A DNA stretch of 60,000 bases from Nematostella vectensis (GCF_932526225.1 NC_064043.1:5139501-5199500), one strand, 5' to 3'. Numbered from the stretch's first letter, positions 40,972 through 53,191 are shown. Numbers and translations: made by a program. Notes: a model not told the origin generated them from the letters alone.

Positions 40972-43900
40972 CTGAAGAAAAGAAAAATCTTACTAAACGC
41001 TTGTGGGCTGAGACTTCCCTGGATTTAATTTGAACGAAAAGTGCACGTCAAAAAAGTATTTATTGGCTCTTTTATTCAATAATATTTCTTTTATTATTAT
41101 TATATTAGTCTATGCCTTATTTGTCGATGCCTTATTTGGGCGACGTATATTATGAAGCCGCTGCGTAGCCGCTGCGCAGGCTATATATTATGCCTTACAT
41201 GAGCGACAATATGCTTTATATGGACACTATCAGGCCTTATATGGGTAATGCCTTATATGGGAGACGTAATGCTTTATATGGACACTATAAGGCCTTATAT
41301 GGGTAATGCTTTATATGGGAGACGTAATGCTTTATATGGACACTATCAGGCCTTATATGGGTAATGCCTTATATGGGAGACGTAATGCTTTATATGGACA
41401 CTATAAGGCCTTATATGGGTAATGCTTTATATGGGAGACGTAATGCTTTATATGGACACTATAAGGCCTTATAGGCCTTATAGGCCTTATAGGCCTTATA
41501 TGGGTAATGCCTTATATTGGCGACGTAATGTTTTATATGGACACTATCAGGCCTTTTATCGGAAAAGCCTTATATGAGCGACGTAATTCCATTCATTACG
41601 ACATAAAGCCTTCTGGAAAATCATATGCGCAATTAATTACTTACTTAGGCCTCATCATCCCTGGTGGGACATAAGGCCAGTATAGTTCGCCTCCATTCTC
41701 GACGGCTGCGGGCTAGGTGCTGTGCCTGTCCCCAACTGAGGCCAAGATCTTTTAATTCAGAGGCAATGGCTCTCCGCATGGCGGAGAACCATATGCGTAA
41801 TGGCATGTTACTAACAATTGTGAATTTGGAGAAGTGCAGGGAAACTGCAGAAAATAGCATTCTTACCAAGTCTACTTCATATCACCACAAGTAACCCAGC
41901 GCACTCACCGCACAGATTTTTGTTCATGGCGATGTACAGGTAACCGTTGACTCCAAAGTTCGTCCCCCAGGAATTCCGTACGATCCAATAAGGAACCTCG
42001 CCTGTCAATCATTTTAAGAAATATGTAGGAAATGCGTCACACCATAGGATTCCTACAAACTGATAAACTGGCGGTCAATCACGCCGCCAGTTTCTCGGCT
42101 TATAAAAATATAAGTTAGCCGCGCGGGAGGTCAAGTTCCAAGTCTAACACGGTCGAAATTAAAAAATAGCGGTCGTTCAAATATTTTTTTCAACAGAAAA
42201 TCATACTATTCGAGAACCTTTTTATGTTATTGGTGTAGTCCCTAGCCTAAGGGTGGGTGGGTGGGGGGTAGCTGTGCACACCCCTAGTTATTGCTATCTG
42301 AGCATGCGCACCTGTGGCGTCATAGCCTGTTATCTGAACCGCGTGGTTGATTTCAGTGTCAGTGCAGTGGTGCTGTATAATTCCATCTGCCAACACAAAA
42401 TAATGATACATTAACAAAACACGCATCATCTGTATCTTTATAGTCCCGATCATGTGTAGCAAGCGGCAGAGCGCAGAAAAGCCAACATTCTCTGGCGCTG
42501 GGTTTTTATCACGACCAAAAAAATTTTCATTCTAACATTCTCTCTTCTCCCGATTCCCCCTATATTTCTCTCAATTGCTCTCTATGATTGTAAAGAACAT
42601 TAAGCGTGAGGAATCCCATGTACATGTGCATGATTGTTAGACTAGTTTAAACATGAGGTTCCGCTAAAAAAGGGAAATCTCCTCCCATCCCCGGGCTCAA
42701 ATTTGCAATTATAATCAGAACACTGCCACGCTAGCAGTCACAAATTATAGGTCTCCAGTAAAATATTGCTTATCTCTGAGCCTTAGTGGCATTGAATAAA
42801 ACTATTTTTGCACAGGTAACAAGAAATTTGTGTTAAGAGGTTAATAAATTAGTTATTTGCTGTCTACTTACGTTTTCGGTGCAAAATTTCAAGTTTTGCG
42901 CTACCACAATCTAGCGCACCGACATAAATTATCCTCGCCCGGGGGTGGGAGAAGCTTTCACTTTTATAGCGGAACCTCGTGTTTAAGGAATCTCCTTTCA
43001 CCGTACCTGTACAGTAATCGCATGTACTAGTCAAACTGTACCTGTAATAGTAAGACCAGTTTAAGACCGTACCTATATAGTCATGCCACATGGTGGCGTC
43101 CACATTAACAGCCATCGGCCCTATCAACGCTACAATGGGCTTCATCTGTTTTAGCTCATCCGTGGTACTGTGATCATAAAATAATGGTTATCAGGCGGTT
43201 TAAAGTCCCTTTAAACACACAATCACTTCTAGAACTTTAACTCTTCCGCATGGTTGGATTTATTGTTTAGTCACAAAGAAATTATCTAATAAGCTGTATA
43301 TTACCCGAGATATGTTCTCGTATTTTTGTTCATTCTTCTAAAAAAAACTACGGGCCTCTTTGCTTGCTTTGTATTGTACCTGTTAAGACAACATGGTCTT
43401 GTGATGTGAACTCCCTGTTTTTTTCTGCTTGCAGAAAAACAAAAACAACATCATTAGTAGACAAAAACAAACAAACAAAAAGCTGCAGATCCTGACAAAA
43501 CAGTAGGTGGTGCACTTTGTAAGAGCACTGAGTGAAGTATTCAAAGACGGGACATGGTTTTTTTATCCACTCACTACACCAAACTAAAATCCACACCGGG
43601 GCAAAAAAAAAGGGTTTCAGATTCGAACTTGGACTTTGGTAAAAGAGGCAGCGCCCCATTAACTAGGATCCCTGTGTTTCCACTTAAATAAAAAATATAT
43701 CTTTTGTTGCTTCTGTATCTAAATCCAGGCATGTTAGTGTGCTCTTAGCATGTTTTCAGAATCTGAAGAAATCTCACATAAAACTCTCTTTTTTAAAAAA
43801 CTTACAAAACAGATGTCTTGCATGGGGTGCTCTCATCTACATATGGGTACTCTGATGCTGGTAAAAGTGCAACATCCTGAAATGAAAGCAATGGCATGAA

Positions 43901-46900
43901 GTGTCATTGCATATGTAAGTAAATGAAACCAAAATCAAGCAATTTACTGGTGACAGCAGATGAGGCATTAGCATCACTGCCCCCAAAAATGACCATGGAG
44001 GAAATAAGGAGCTCTTCGCCTCTCTAAATTAGTTATTGTAAAGAGAGTTTTCGTAAATGTATGGAAATGAATAAATTTTTATAAAAAAATGAAACTATCT
44101 TGGCATTCAAAATTCACCCTTAGTCACACATACAGATGGACTTTGTTAATAACAGGACACAACAAGGGCAAACAAGGGTAGTTAAATAAATTGTAGTTTA
44201 AAAATATCAGTCTTCATTGGCTGGAAAGTACGTTCTCACCAAATCCAAAAGAGTCAATATCTTGCCATTGCTGTGTTATTGTCTATGGATTTAGAATTCC
44301 CATGAAGTTTTAATGAGGAGCAATTCATATCTGCCATCCCAACCACCCAACACCACCCCCAAAACTATCCTAAAAACATGACACTAGACACTTTGGGGGA
44401 AAACCTCCTGTACTTTCTATATCCCTGAGCCAGCTAAGGGCTTGCAAGACCTCCTGTACTTTCTATATCCCTGAGCCAGCTAAGGGCTTGCAAGACCTCC
44501 TGTACTTTCTATATCCCTGAGCCAGCTAAGGGCTTGCAAGACCTTCTGTACTTACTATATCCCTGAGCCAGCTGAGGGCTTGCAAGACCTCCTGTACTTA
44601 CTATAATCCTGAGCAAGCTAAGGGCTTGCAAGACCTTCTGTACTTACTATATCCCTGAGCCAGCTGAGGGCTTGCAAGACCTCCTGTACTTACTATAATC
44701 CTGAGCCAGCTGAGGGCTTGCAAGACCTCCTGTACTTACTATAATCCTGAGCAAGCTAAGGGCTTGCAAGACCTTCTGTACTTACTATATCCCTAAGCCA
44801 GCTGAGGGCTTGCAAGACCTCCTGTACTTACTATAATCCTGAGCCAGCTAAGGGCTTGCAAGACCTTCTGTACTTACTATATCCCTGAGCCAGCTGAGGG
44901 CTTGCAAGACCTTCTGTACTTACTATAATCCTGAGCCAGCTAAGGGCTTGCAAGACCTCCTGTACTTACTATATCCCTGAGCCAGCTGAGGGCTTGCAAG
45001 ACCTCCTGTACTTACTATAATCCTGAGCAAGCTAAGGGCTTGCAAGACCTTCTGTACTTACTATATCCCTGAGCCAGCTGAGGGCTTGCAAGACCTCCTG
45101 TACTTACTATATCCCTGAGCCAGCTAAGGGCTTGCAAGACCTCCTGTACTTACTATATCCCTGAGCAAGCTAAGGGCTTGCAAGACCTTCTGTACTTACT
45201 ATAACCCTGAGCCAGCTAGGGGCTTGCAAGACCTTCTGTACTTACTATATCCCTGAGCCAGCTAAGGGCTTGCAAGACCTTCTGTACTTACTATAACCCT
45301 GAGCCAGCTAGGGGCTTGCAAGACCTTCTGTACTTACTATATCCCTGAGCCAGCTAAGGGCTTGCAAGACCTTCTGTACTTACTATATCCCTGAGCAAGC
45401 TAAGGGCTTGCAAGACCTCCTGTACTTTCTATATCCCTGAGCCAGCTAAGGGCTTGCAAGACCTCCTGTACTTACTATATCCCTGAGCCAGCTGAGGGCT
45501 TGCAAGACCTCCTGTACTTACTATAATCCTGAGCCAGCTGAGGGCTTGCAAGACCTTCTGTACTTACTATATCCCTGAGCCAGCTAAGGGCTTGCAAGAC
45601 CTTCTGTACTTACTATATCCCTGAGCCAGCTAAGGGCTTGCAAGACCTCCTGTACTTACTATAATCCTGAGCCAGCTGAGGGCTTGCAAGACCTCCTGTA
45701 CTTACTATAATCCTGAGCCAGCTGAGGGCTTGCAAGACCTCCTGTACTTACTATAATCCTGAGCCAGCTGAGGGCTTGCAAGACCTCCTGTACTTACTAT
45801 AATCCTGAGCAAGCTAAAGGCTTGCAAGACCTTCTGTACTTACTATATCCCTGAGCCAGCTAAGGGCTTGCAAGACCTTCTGTACTTACTATATCCCTGA
45901 GCCGGCTAAGGGCTTGCAAGGCCTTCTGTACTTTCTATATCCCTGAGCCAGCTAAGGGCTTGCAAGACCTTCTGTACTTACTATATCCCTGAGCCAGCTA
46001 AGGGCTTGCAAGACCTTCTGTACTTACTATATCCCTGAGCAAGCTAAGGGCTTGCAAGACCTCCTGTACTTTCTATATCCCTGAGCCAGCTAAGGGCTTG
46101 CAAGACCTCCTGTACTTTCTATATCCCTGAGCCAGCCAAGGGCTTGCAAGACCTCCTGTACTTTCTATATCCCTGAGCCAGCTAAGGGCTTGCAAGACCT
46201 TCTGTACTTACTATATCCCTGAGCCAGCTGAGGGCTTGCAAGACCTCCTGTACTTACTATAATCCTGAGCAAGCTAAGGGCTTGCAAGACCTTCTGTACT
46301 TACTATATCCCTAAGCCAGCTGAGGGCTTGCAAGACCTCCTGTACTTACTATAATCCTGAGCCAGCTAAGGGCTTGCAAGACCTTCTGTACTTACTATAT
46401 CCCTGAGCCAGCTGAGGGCTTGCAAGACCTTCTGTACTTACTATAATCCTGAGCCAGCTAAGGGCTTGCAAGACCTCCTGTACTTACTATATCCCTGAGC
46501 CAGCTGAGGGCTTGCAAGACCTCCTGTACTTACTATAATCCTGAGCAAGCTAAGGGCTTGCAAGACCTTCTGTACTTACTATATCCCTGAGCCAGCTGAG
46601 GGCTTGCAAGACCTCCTGTACTTACTATATCCCTGAGCCAGCTAAGGGCTTGCAAGACCTCCTGTACTTACTATATCCCTGAGCCAGCTAAGGGCTTGCA
46701 AGACCTTCTGTACTTACTATATCCCTGAGCCAGCTAAGGGCTTGCAAGACCTCCTGTACTTACTATATCCCTTAGCCAGCTAAGGGCTTGCAAGACCTTC
46801 TGTACTTACTATATCCCTTAGCCAGCTAAGGGCTTGCAAGACCTTCTGTACTTACTATATCCCTGAGCCAGCTAAGGGCTTGCAAGACCTTCTGTACTTA

Positions 46901-49449
46901 CTATATCCCTGAGCCAACTGAGGGCTTGGCAGGTGTTACCACCTTTGCAGCCATCTTTCCTGGAGCATGATATGAACTCTTGGACACTGAGTTCTTCTAG
47001 CTCATGCCCAGCAATGGCCCATTGTGTCTCAACCAGTTCAGTTGCAGTGAAGGCCCTGCAGAAACAGCAACAGGGTTTCCCCAGGAAGAATTGCCACAGC
47101 TTAAAGTAGTTTTTTAAGGCACAAAAATACTATGAATTCTAAAATGTGAATTAGCAATACACCTATGTCAAAAAATGTTGTCATTGTGTTATTTTTTTGT
47201 CAATGAAAGATTGGATGTGAGGCTTAACTTACAAAAAAAACAAAAAAAACAGGGAATTTACAGTCCACAATGTGGATACCAGTTTTTTACACCACCCTCT
47301 TAAATACTGAGTTTCCATTACTCAACATACTGATGATAATAGTAATAATGCCGGAGTACAGTCAATGCTTGCTATCAGAACACCTTGGGAACATATTTAA
47401 GTGTCCTTAATGTGAAAGAATCTGTCATAACTACATTTATTAGTAATAACTTCTTTGTAGGGAATTGTAATTATTTTTATCTGTAGTAACAAGGTGTCTG
47501 AAATAGAGGGCTGTCCATAAAATAAGAGTTCACTTTAAACAGAACAATTTAGAAAAAAATCACTTACCAACAACCTCCACACTTGTTCATCAATCAAAAG
47601 AAAAAAAAAAAGAAAAAATATGTGAGAACACCCTTCGTAGATATGCTGTATCTCTTTTGTACCATTAACTAAAAAGCTTACCTTTCCTTGATTTTTAATT
47701 TTGGTCACTTTCCCTTTTTTATTCCTAAAACAAATAACTTGAGTAAGCATATGATGTTTTGAAAAATAAATGGGGGACATTGTTTTGGTTATGTTCCTCT
47801 TTTTATTCCTAAATATAAAAGGAATATTTTACTTGAATTAGCATGCAATGTTGTGAAAAATAAATGGGAGGCATATAGTGGGTTTAATTGAAACTACAGT
47901 TGAATATCATAAGTGACCAGCTCCCTTTATAACCACAATTTTCAGTTCCCAGAGGTGGTTGCTTAAAAGATCTTTGACTACAAAACTGTATGGAAAACTT
48001 TGAAAACAAAGAAACAGAAAAAAATCATAAAAAACTGCAAAAATTACCCAAAACAAACACAAAAGCAAGCTTCACAAAAATGTATTACTACAAAAACATT
48101 AAAACAACCTTTCAATCAAAAGTGTGTGGGTAGGGGGGAGGAATCCTAGATCCAATTACTGTAACAAGTACTATCAGTTCTACTAAGAAATAAATTATGG
48201 TTATTTATTTATATTATTTGATATACTGACCAGTCCCAGAAACTAGGTAGCTTCTTATAACCAGGAATGTCACACTTCACATCACTTGGCAGAGAAACGA
48301 GAGAGGTCATCTCTGGTTCTTTTGCATAACCTCTCTTTAAGAAATCTATGGAAAGTAGGGCATTATCAGTATCACTGCTATCATTTATCACTACAATCAT
48401 TAATGTGGTTAAGTGTTGATGCCAATGTCAAGTTGTCATGATTGTTATTATTGCTATTTCTGTAGCAACCACCTCCATTAGTCTACTTTCGAATTCCAAT
48501 AGTATGTCTGCCGTACACACTGACTAATGTAGCATTAAAACAAGAAGTCTCCGCTTGAGATAAATTACATGCCCACACCTGAGACAAGGACTAGCTCACA
48601 CCAATATATTTGTACATTCTCAATGCCTATGCCCAGCAACGTACTTACTTATAGGGTGACCAGCAAGCACAAATGGAAACTACATATTGTCAAATCACCT
48701 TTGAATTCTTCAGGGGTCAAGTCTGAGAATTGATTGACTCCATATCTAGCTGAACCTCCAAGCTCTTTTTCTTCCCTGTTCAGCTTGTCATGTCTGATAA
48801 GGCTTTGCTGAGGCAAGCAATGACATTAAACGTTTAGACAAATTCCAAAAGAAGAAGAGAAGTTGAGTTTATAAAAAACTTTAATGCCCAAGAAGTTCGG
48901 TCAATAAAAATAGATAACAGAAAAACAATCTATATAATAGATCATCTTAATTAATTGATACTTACGTGACCCTTCCCAACGAGTCTTATTGATTATATCG
49001 ATAATTCGATGCATATCTATCTTTGCACAGTGCTTAATCTTAATTCAAAGAATCAATCATTATCAAAAATGACCCACAACTTTTCTGCTATCGATTATTA
49101 ACGATAATTAGTTAATTTTATCCATTTAAATTGATTACATAATATCGATTATCGTGCTATCGATTTAATAGAGAGGATTGGATTTGTATAGAACATTCAC
49201 TTGACTTGTGCTTCACTGTAAAGACTATCAAACACTTATTATAAGATAGTCGGGAGTTAGAGATGAACTTACTAGGAATATCTCCTTCCGTATGCCATAC
49301 TCATAAACGTCGTCGACATAGCTTTTGTTAAACGCTGAAACAAACTCTCTAAAACGATCCTCTAGACTTTTGTCATAAGATCCTCTTAATGTGAGACTCT
49401 CAGGCATAAACAAAAGCATTACCACAAATAAAAAGCTCAGCGTCTTCAT
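40937..49449 (-). CDS. CTSO: Cathepsin O, papain-family cysteine protease (complete, 11 exons)
   Basis: Join on -: 49273-49449, 48699-48807, 48231-48345, 47682-47724, 47568-47581, 46902-47055, 43806-43876, 43073-43167, 42312-42386, 41909-42001, 40937-40971. All phases agree; 326 residues, close to the usual cathepsin O length. Signal peptide 1 to about 20, then an I29 inhibitor propeptide ([28 protein letters not shown]). The mature enzyme starts near LPSFWDW (128-134). Catalytic set: Gln146 (KNQGK), Cys152 (CGGCW), His274 (INHAV), Asn294 (RNSWG). The spacings fit papain, and DGIIQHHC...[13 protein letters not shown] is characteristic of cathepsin O. Expected role: lysosomal proteolysis. Cys152 sits on a 14-nt microexon, and intron 6 holds a 2.5-kb array of the exon 6 donor. 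Confidence 0.93.
41190..41580. repeat. 58-bp tandem repeat in CTSO intron 10
   Basis: Unit AGGCCTTATATGGGTAATGC ... GACGTAATGCTTTATATGGA, repeated at exactly 58-bp steps (41232, 41290, 41348, 41406, 41464). A 9-bp sub-array of AAGGCCTTAT type sits at about 41464-41500. It lies just 3' (on -) of the LINE fragment. Confidence 0.9.
41645..41869 (-). mobile_element. 3' fragment of a non-LTR retrotransposon (LINE)
   Basis: The - frame ends with [19 protein letters not shown] then [20 protein letters not shown], the usual C-terminal pattern (W-x-R, ALCPTR) of LINE ORF2 proteins. Only the last about 75 codons remain, in CTSO intron 10 and in the same orientation as the gene. Confidence 0.7.
41909..42001 (-). 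CDS. CTSO: CTSO exon 10: catalytic Asn
   Basis: Phase 1-1. [20 protein letters not shown] then [10 protein letters not shown]; Asn294 in RNSWG. Confidence 0.95.
42312..42386 (-). CDS. CTSO: CTSO exon 9: catalytic His
   Basis: Phase 1-1. [20 protein letters not shown] then GYDAT; His274 in NHAV. Confidence 0.95.
43073..43167 (-). CDS. CTSO: CTSO exon 8
   Basis: Phase 2 in, 1 out. [20 protein letters not shown] then [11 protein letters not shown], the GP-V-V-D strand of papain-like enzymes. Confidence 0.9.
43806..43876 (-). CDS. CTSO: CTSO exon 7
   Basis: Phase 0 in, 2 out. [23 protein letters not shown] and the following Cys are standard in the family. Confidence 0.88.
44403..46928 (-). repeat. 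46-bp minisatellite derived from the CTSO exon 6 end and donor, about 55 copies
   Basis: Read on -, the unit is CAAGCCCTTAGCTGGCTCAG GGATATA GTAAGTACAG plus AAGGTCTTG, against the exon 6 end CAAGCCCTCAGTTGGCTCAG GGATATA|GTAAGTACAG. Most copies keep GTAAGT; those with TTTC instead of TTAC on + have lost it (GAAAGT). Any donor past the first would add an in-frame TAG. A block with the rare variant CCCTAAGCCA recurs at 44791 and 46309, exactly 33 units apart, showing larger internal duplication. Confidence 0.97.
46902..47055 (-). CDS. CTSO: CTSO exon 6
   Basis: Phase 2 in, 0 out. [20 protein letters not shown]...LSVQEFISC...[17 protein letters not shown], then GTAAGT. The last 27 bp and the donor form the founder copy of the 46-bp array. 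Confidence 0.92.
47568..47581 (-). CDS. CTSO: CTSO exon 5: 14-nt microexon with the catalytic cysteine
   Basis: TGTGGAGGTTGTTG between acceptor GAACAAG and donor GTAAGT, phase 0 in, 2 out. It encodes C-G-G-C and two bases of W. Exons 4 and 6 need exactly this piece: exon 4 ends NQGK in phase 0 and exon 6 starts with the last base of Trp then AFTATELVE. Confidence 0.88.
47682..47724 (-). CDS. CTSO: CTSO exon 4: oxyanion-hole Gln
   Basis: 43 bp, phase 2 in, 0 out. [14 protein letters not shown], with Gln146 six residues before the catalytic Cys. Its acceptor region is duplicated about 90 bp upstream. Confidence 0.85.
47717..47875 (-). repeat. Tandem duplication over the CTSO exon 4 acceptor
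   Basis: TTTATTCCTAAA (exon 4 start plus acceptor) and AAAAATAAATGGG recur about 90 bp apart (47719 and 47809), with diverged sequence between. Confidence 0.65.
48231..48345 (-). CDS. CTSO: CTSO exon 3: end of propeptide, start of mature enzyme
   Basis: Phase 1 in, 2 out. [16 protein letters not shown]... and KKLPSFWDW at the processing region. Confidence 0.9.
48699..48807 (-). CDS. CTSO: CTSO exon 2: propeptide
   Basis: Phase 0 in, 1 out. [10 protein letters not shown]...[17 protein letters not shown]. Confidence 0.92.
49273..49449 (-). CDS. CTSO: CTSO exon 1: signal peptide and start of propeptide
   Basis: 59 codons, donor CTA|GTAAGT. Signal core [12 protein letters not shown], then the propeptide helix. 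Confidence 0.9.
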
Positions 49450-50059
49450 ATCTTACTATGAAAACTTTAGGAAGTGGATGTGTTGCGATGTTTCTTTTCT
49501 ATCTTTTTCCAGGCGTTCCTCGCAGTGCCCAGTACCAAGCGTGCAGTTGGCACCACAGGCCGGCCATCATACTGACCTGCTCAGTAACTAGTAATAGTTC
49601 ACTTACCTTTTTTTTTGTTTCTGAGCACGAAAGATATGCACGTGCGCGACTTAGCACAGGGGAGAACTAAATGCTAAAGGCGGCAACACGATAGATGTCA
49701 CATCTCAGCGAGCTGTCCATGGCGTAACCGACTAAGACGGGTCTGGGATCCTGGTTATTATTGCCTTCCATTAATGCGCGGGTACCTCAGGTTTTTTTGT
49801 ATTGTACAGTTCGCTAGATAGTGGTTCTGGGGCCAAAATCTTCAGCCTAGCCGTAGTAAATCTTTAGCTGCCATACGGCGTTTCAGCGTATGTCTGGAAG
49901 TATGGTCTATTTTTTCTCTCCTCTTTCATATGACCTGAGGAGGTTCGATCCTCAGGCAATTGGCTCTACCTTTTTTTATTCTTCCATTTCTGTTCTCGGT
50001 TATATTCCAAGAGCTATAGAGGATTTATCAGGCAATCGATTTATACGTGTAACACTTGT

Positions 50060-50360
50060 AACACTATTTAGCGCATTGGGAAAAAAAAACATCCTCTCAC
50101 AAAATTGCGGGAGCGACAGAAGAAGAAGAAGAAGAAGAAGAAGAAGAAGAAGAAGAAGAAGAAGAAGAAGAAGAAGAAGAAGAAGAAGAAGAAGAAGAAG
50201 AAGAAGAAAAAGAAGATAAACAAGAAGAAGAAGAAAAAGAAGATAAACAAGAAGAAGAAGATAAACAAGAAGAACAAGAAGAAAAAGAAGATAAACAAGA
50301 AGAAGAAGATAAACAAGAAGAAGATATTCAAGAAGAAGAAGAAGAAGAAGATATTCGAGC
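50060..50360 (+). repeat. GAA/AAG microsatellite with AAGATAAACAAG variants
   Basis: Uninterrupted GAA repeats from about 50119, passing into longer units such as AAGAAGATAAACAAGAAG. ORFs of poly-Arg, poly-Lys and poly-Phe here are repeat artefacts. Confidence 0.95.
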
Positions 50361-50539
50361 TGAGAATCAGGATCATGGTAGTCTCAATAGTTTCTTCAAT
50401 AAAGTCCCCATCCACAAAGGTTTTATTGTTTTTTAGGTATTTATACCGTAGGCTAAAACTTCTGAACTTGAACATCATTGTCCCTTATTGTCATCTTACG
50501 GGAGGAAAACATGGATTATTGCGCTTAAAAGAAAGACTG

Positions 50540-52670
50540 TGAATCCTGGCTGCTAGCCTGGGTCCTTTTTTAATATTTTTTTAGCTAAGGGGAAAAACAA
50601 AACACTTTACACAAGCGCCCCTTTAAAGATTTATTTCTGTGATGAATAATAACTCGATTAGCTTCACTTTAACTTAACTTTGTGAAGTGAGAACATTGTA
50701 TTTGTAAAGCTATCACCTTAACGCGAGATGAAACTAAAAACAAACGCTAAGCCTTGAAACACTATCAATAGAATGGTTGTAATGAGCAGTAAAAGCGCAA
50801 AACATCCCAAACATCACTAGAAGCGGCACTTAGCACATACGAGCGCAAAATCCTAATTGCTTCCTCTAAAAAACAAATGAAGTGCATTACTGTGCTTCTT
50901 TTGCTTTGATTAGACTAGCTTTTAAGGATTAAGCTGAATTGATTTTAATGGCATTTAAGTACTTCTAACCTCAGTAAAACGCCGCTGCTTTTTGGAGTTT
51001 AAACAAAGCCATTAGAGTCCCACTAAAGTGCATCTATGTAACTGGGTAACTAGGTAACTTGAAACACTTTGTCGATAGCGTTTGCAATTCACTTTACTTA
51101 ACAGCACAGGCTAATTAATGTTTGCTGTCGTAATTGCGTAGGCATTAAAACTCGTGAAAAGCGCTCAAACAGACATAAGATCCATAGTCTTACTGTAACT
51201 ACCCGGACTAGCAAAAAAGGGAGCGTTCTCAGAGTTCCTGCTTTCAGCTAAGGGAAGAACGTAAGCCCGGCACTTTTCCAATTAAAAAGAACTTCTATGT
51301 GGTAAAGTATAATCCCTTTTGAAATTTAGTAACTAAAGATTCAAGTAACTGGTGTAGCAAAGCGAGGAAGACCGAACAGAACCATTATTCAACACACCAA
51401 TTTGTCTCACGGATCTGGACGATTTGTTATTTCAACAGTTCAATTCCTTTTTCTTCAATTCACAATAACATCACGAGCCAAATACTTAAATAATTTCGCA
51501 TCGTCCAGCATATTTTTCATATTTCCTTGAGGGTCAGGGTCGTGACGCAGAGTTGGCTTTGAAGTGGCTAGGGGGAGTGGGGGGGGGGGGGGGGGGGGGA
51601 GTTCTGTCCTTCTGTTGTTCCTAGTGATATGTGTATAATCTTGTGATAGATCATCTTTTTTTATTTTACCTAGTTTATATCTATTTTTTTAACCTTTTCT
51701 GTCCTAAACAGAATATATATTTCAAGCCGTTGCTTTACTATACTTATTTGCTTTGCAGGAGATGTAATTAGAATTATTTCTATAAAAATATACACCACTC
51801 GTTTGCATGGAATTTGAACGGTTTTGCTATGATTACGCTTATTATTATTCATATCCGATATTTGCTTCGTCTTCGTTTGTAAAATATATATGTTCAGGAG
51901 CTCGTCTTTAGGCAACGGCTTTATCTAGTTTTGTTATTATTGGTCAGGCATTGAATGGTCAAATGTTGGAATGGAATGAAATAAGTAAATGGCGAGTCAA
52001 ATGGAGAAGAACACCCAAAATAGCTGAACATCGCATTCAGTTTACTTGAGTGTTCTCCTCTAGGGCTTTGCATGGACTTTTACATGGTGACTACGCATGC
52101 GCATGCTCTGTGAGCATGCAATGAAGAAACAACTGTTTAGAGCAGTAAAACGAACAAGAGCAAGTGAAAAAGACATGATTGTACAGAAATAGTACGACAT
52201 TTATTACATTTCATATTTTAACAAAATAATGAAACAAGTTTATGTAATTTAAAATTGAATTAATGTATATTGCAACGTGAACGACAGTTTGCCCTGCCCC
52301 GTTAGCAGAGAGTCCGTCCTGTTGTTTTCTGAATCCCTAAAATATAAATTTAGATGTACGAAACTGTTTTATTCGCGTTGTTCGTTTGTTTTCGTGCCCA
52401 GGGAACATAAATCTAAAAGAAAACAAATTACAATAAAAACGTGAATTAGAAAACAGGAAGAAAGCTGTGATATAACTCTGAGGTAACATCCAAACCATGC
52501 AAGTGTATACGTTATTGATCACTAAGACAAAGAACAACTAAATATTAAAGTCTCGATAGAATTCAGTATGTAACGGTGACTTGGCACTGTTATGAAGATA
52601 ATATTATCTTCTATTTCAAGTTTAAAGTGGCTAACACACTCTTCCCAGAACTCATTGTACCGTTGCTGTT
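50540..52670. other. Intergenic between CTSO and the mucin-like gene
   Basis: A+T-rich with no supported gene. A poly-G tract of about 20 lies near 51580. ORFs at 51670-51915 and 52337-52537 lack support. Confidence 0.55.
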
Positions 52671-52689
52671 TCATGATCTAACCTCCAAA

Positions 52690-52805
52690 ATGGTACCCTT
52701 TGTACCAAAGCATCCAGACTTGTCTCGTCCAGTGATGCTCGTCGCGGCATTTTGGCTGAGCGTCACTGGACGAGAGAAGTCTGGAGGCTCTACCCAGGGT
52801 ACAAA
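52690..52805. repeat. Long imperfect hairpin (fold-back element)
   Basis: ATCCAGACTTGTCTCGTCCA GTGATGCTC on the left is matched by GAGCGTCACTGGACGAGAGA AGTCTGGAGGCT on the right, with GGTACC/GGGTAC near the outer ends. Arms are about 45 bp and the loop about 20 bp. It could be a MITE-like element or a hairpin RNA. Confidence 0.75.
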
Positions 52806-53191
52806 AAATGTGTACTTTTTCGGCTAATCAAGGCTGTATTCTCTTACAGGGCGATGCGCGCTTTTGTTGACACTCTGACAGTTGTAAACCAGCAAAGTAA
52901 ACCAATAGAGAAAAGGCCTGGGCAACCACCGAGGCTAAAAAATAGTTGAGGGTACATCAGATCACAACGTAATCCTCCTTGAAGTTCTTCGTACTACAAC
53001 AGCAGTCTAGACTTTGGCAAATGTTTTGACTTTCGCTAGCATAGAAAAGGGCCGACGTAGCAAAGCAGTATGGGTAGGGTGGGTTGGCTTCTCAAACGCG
53101 TCAACTATTACATGACCATGTCGCCCACGTCCTGCACTGGTTATGCAGTAATTGAAATTTTCTTGCGCCCTACGTTTTCGTACACTATCTG

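Noticed and set aside
50068-50542. Poly-Lys, poly-Arg and poly-Phe ORFs
   Set aside because: Artefacts of the GAA/AAG microsatellite.
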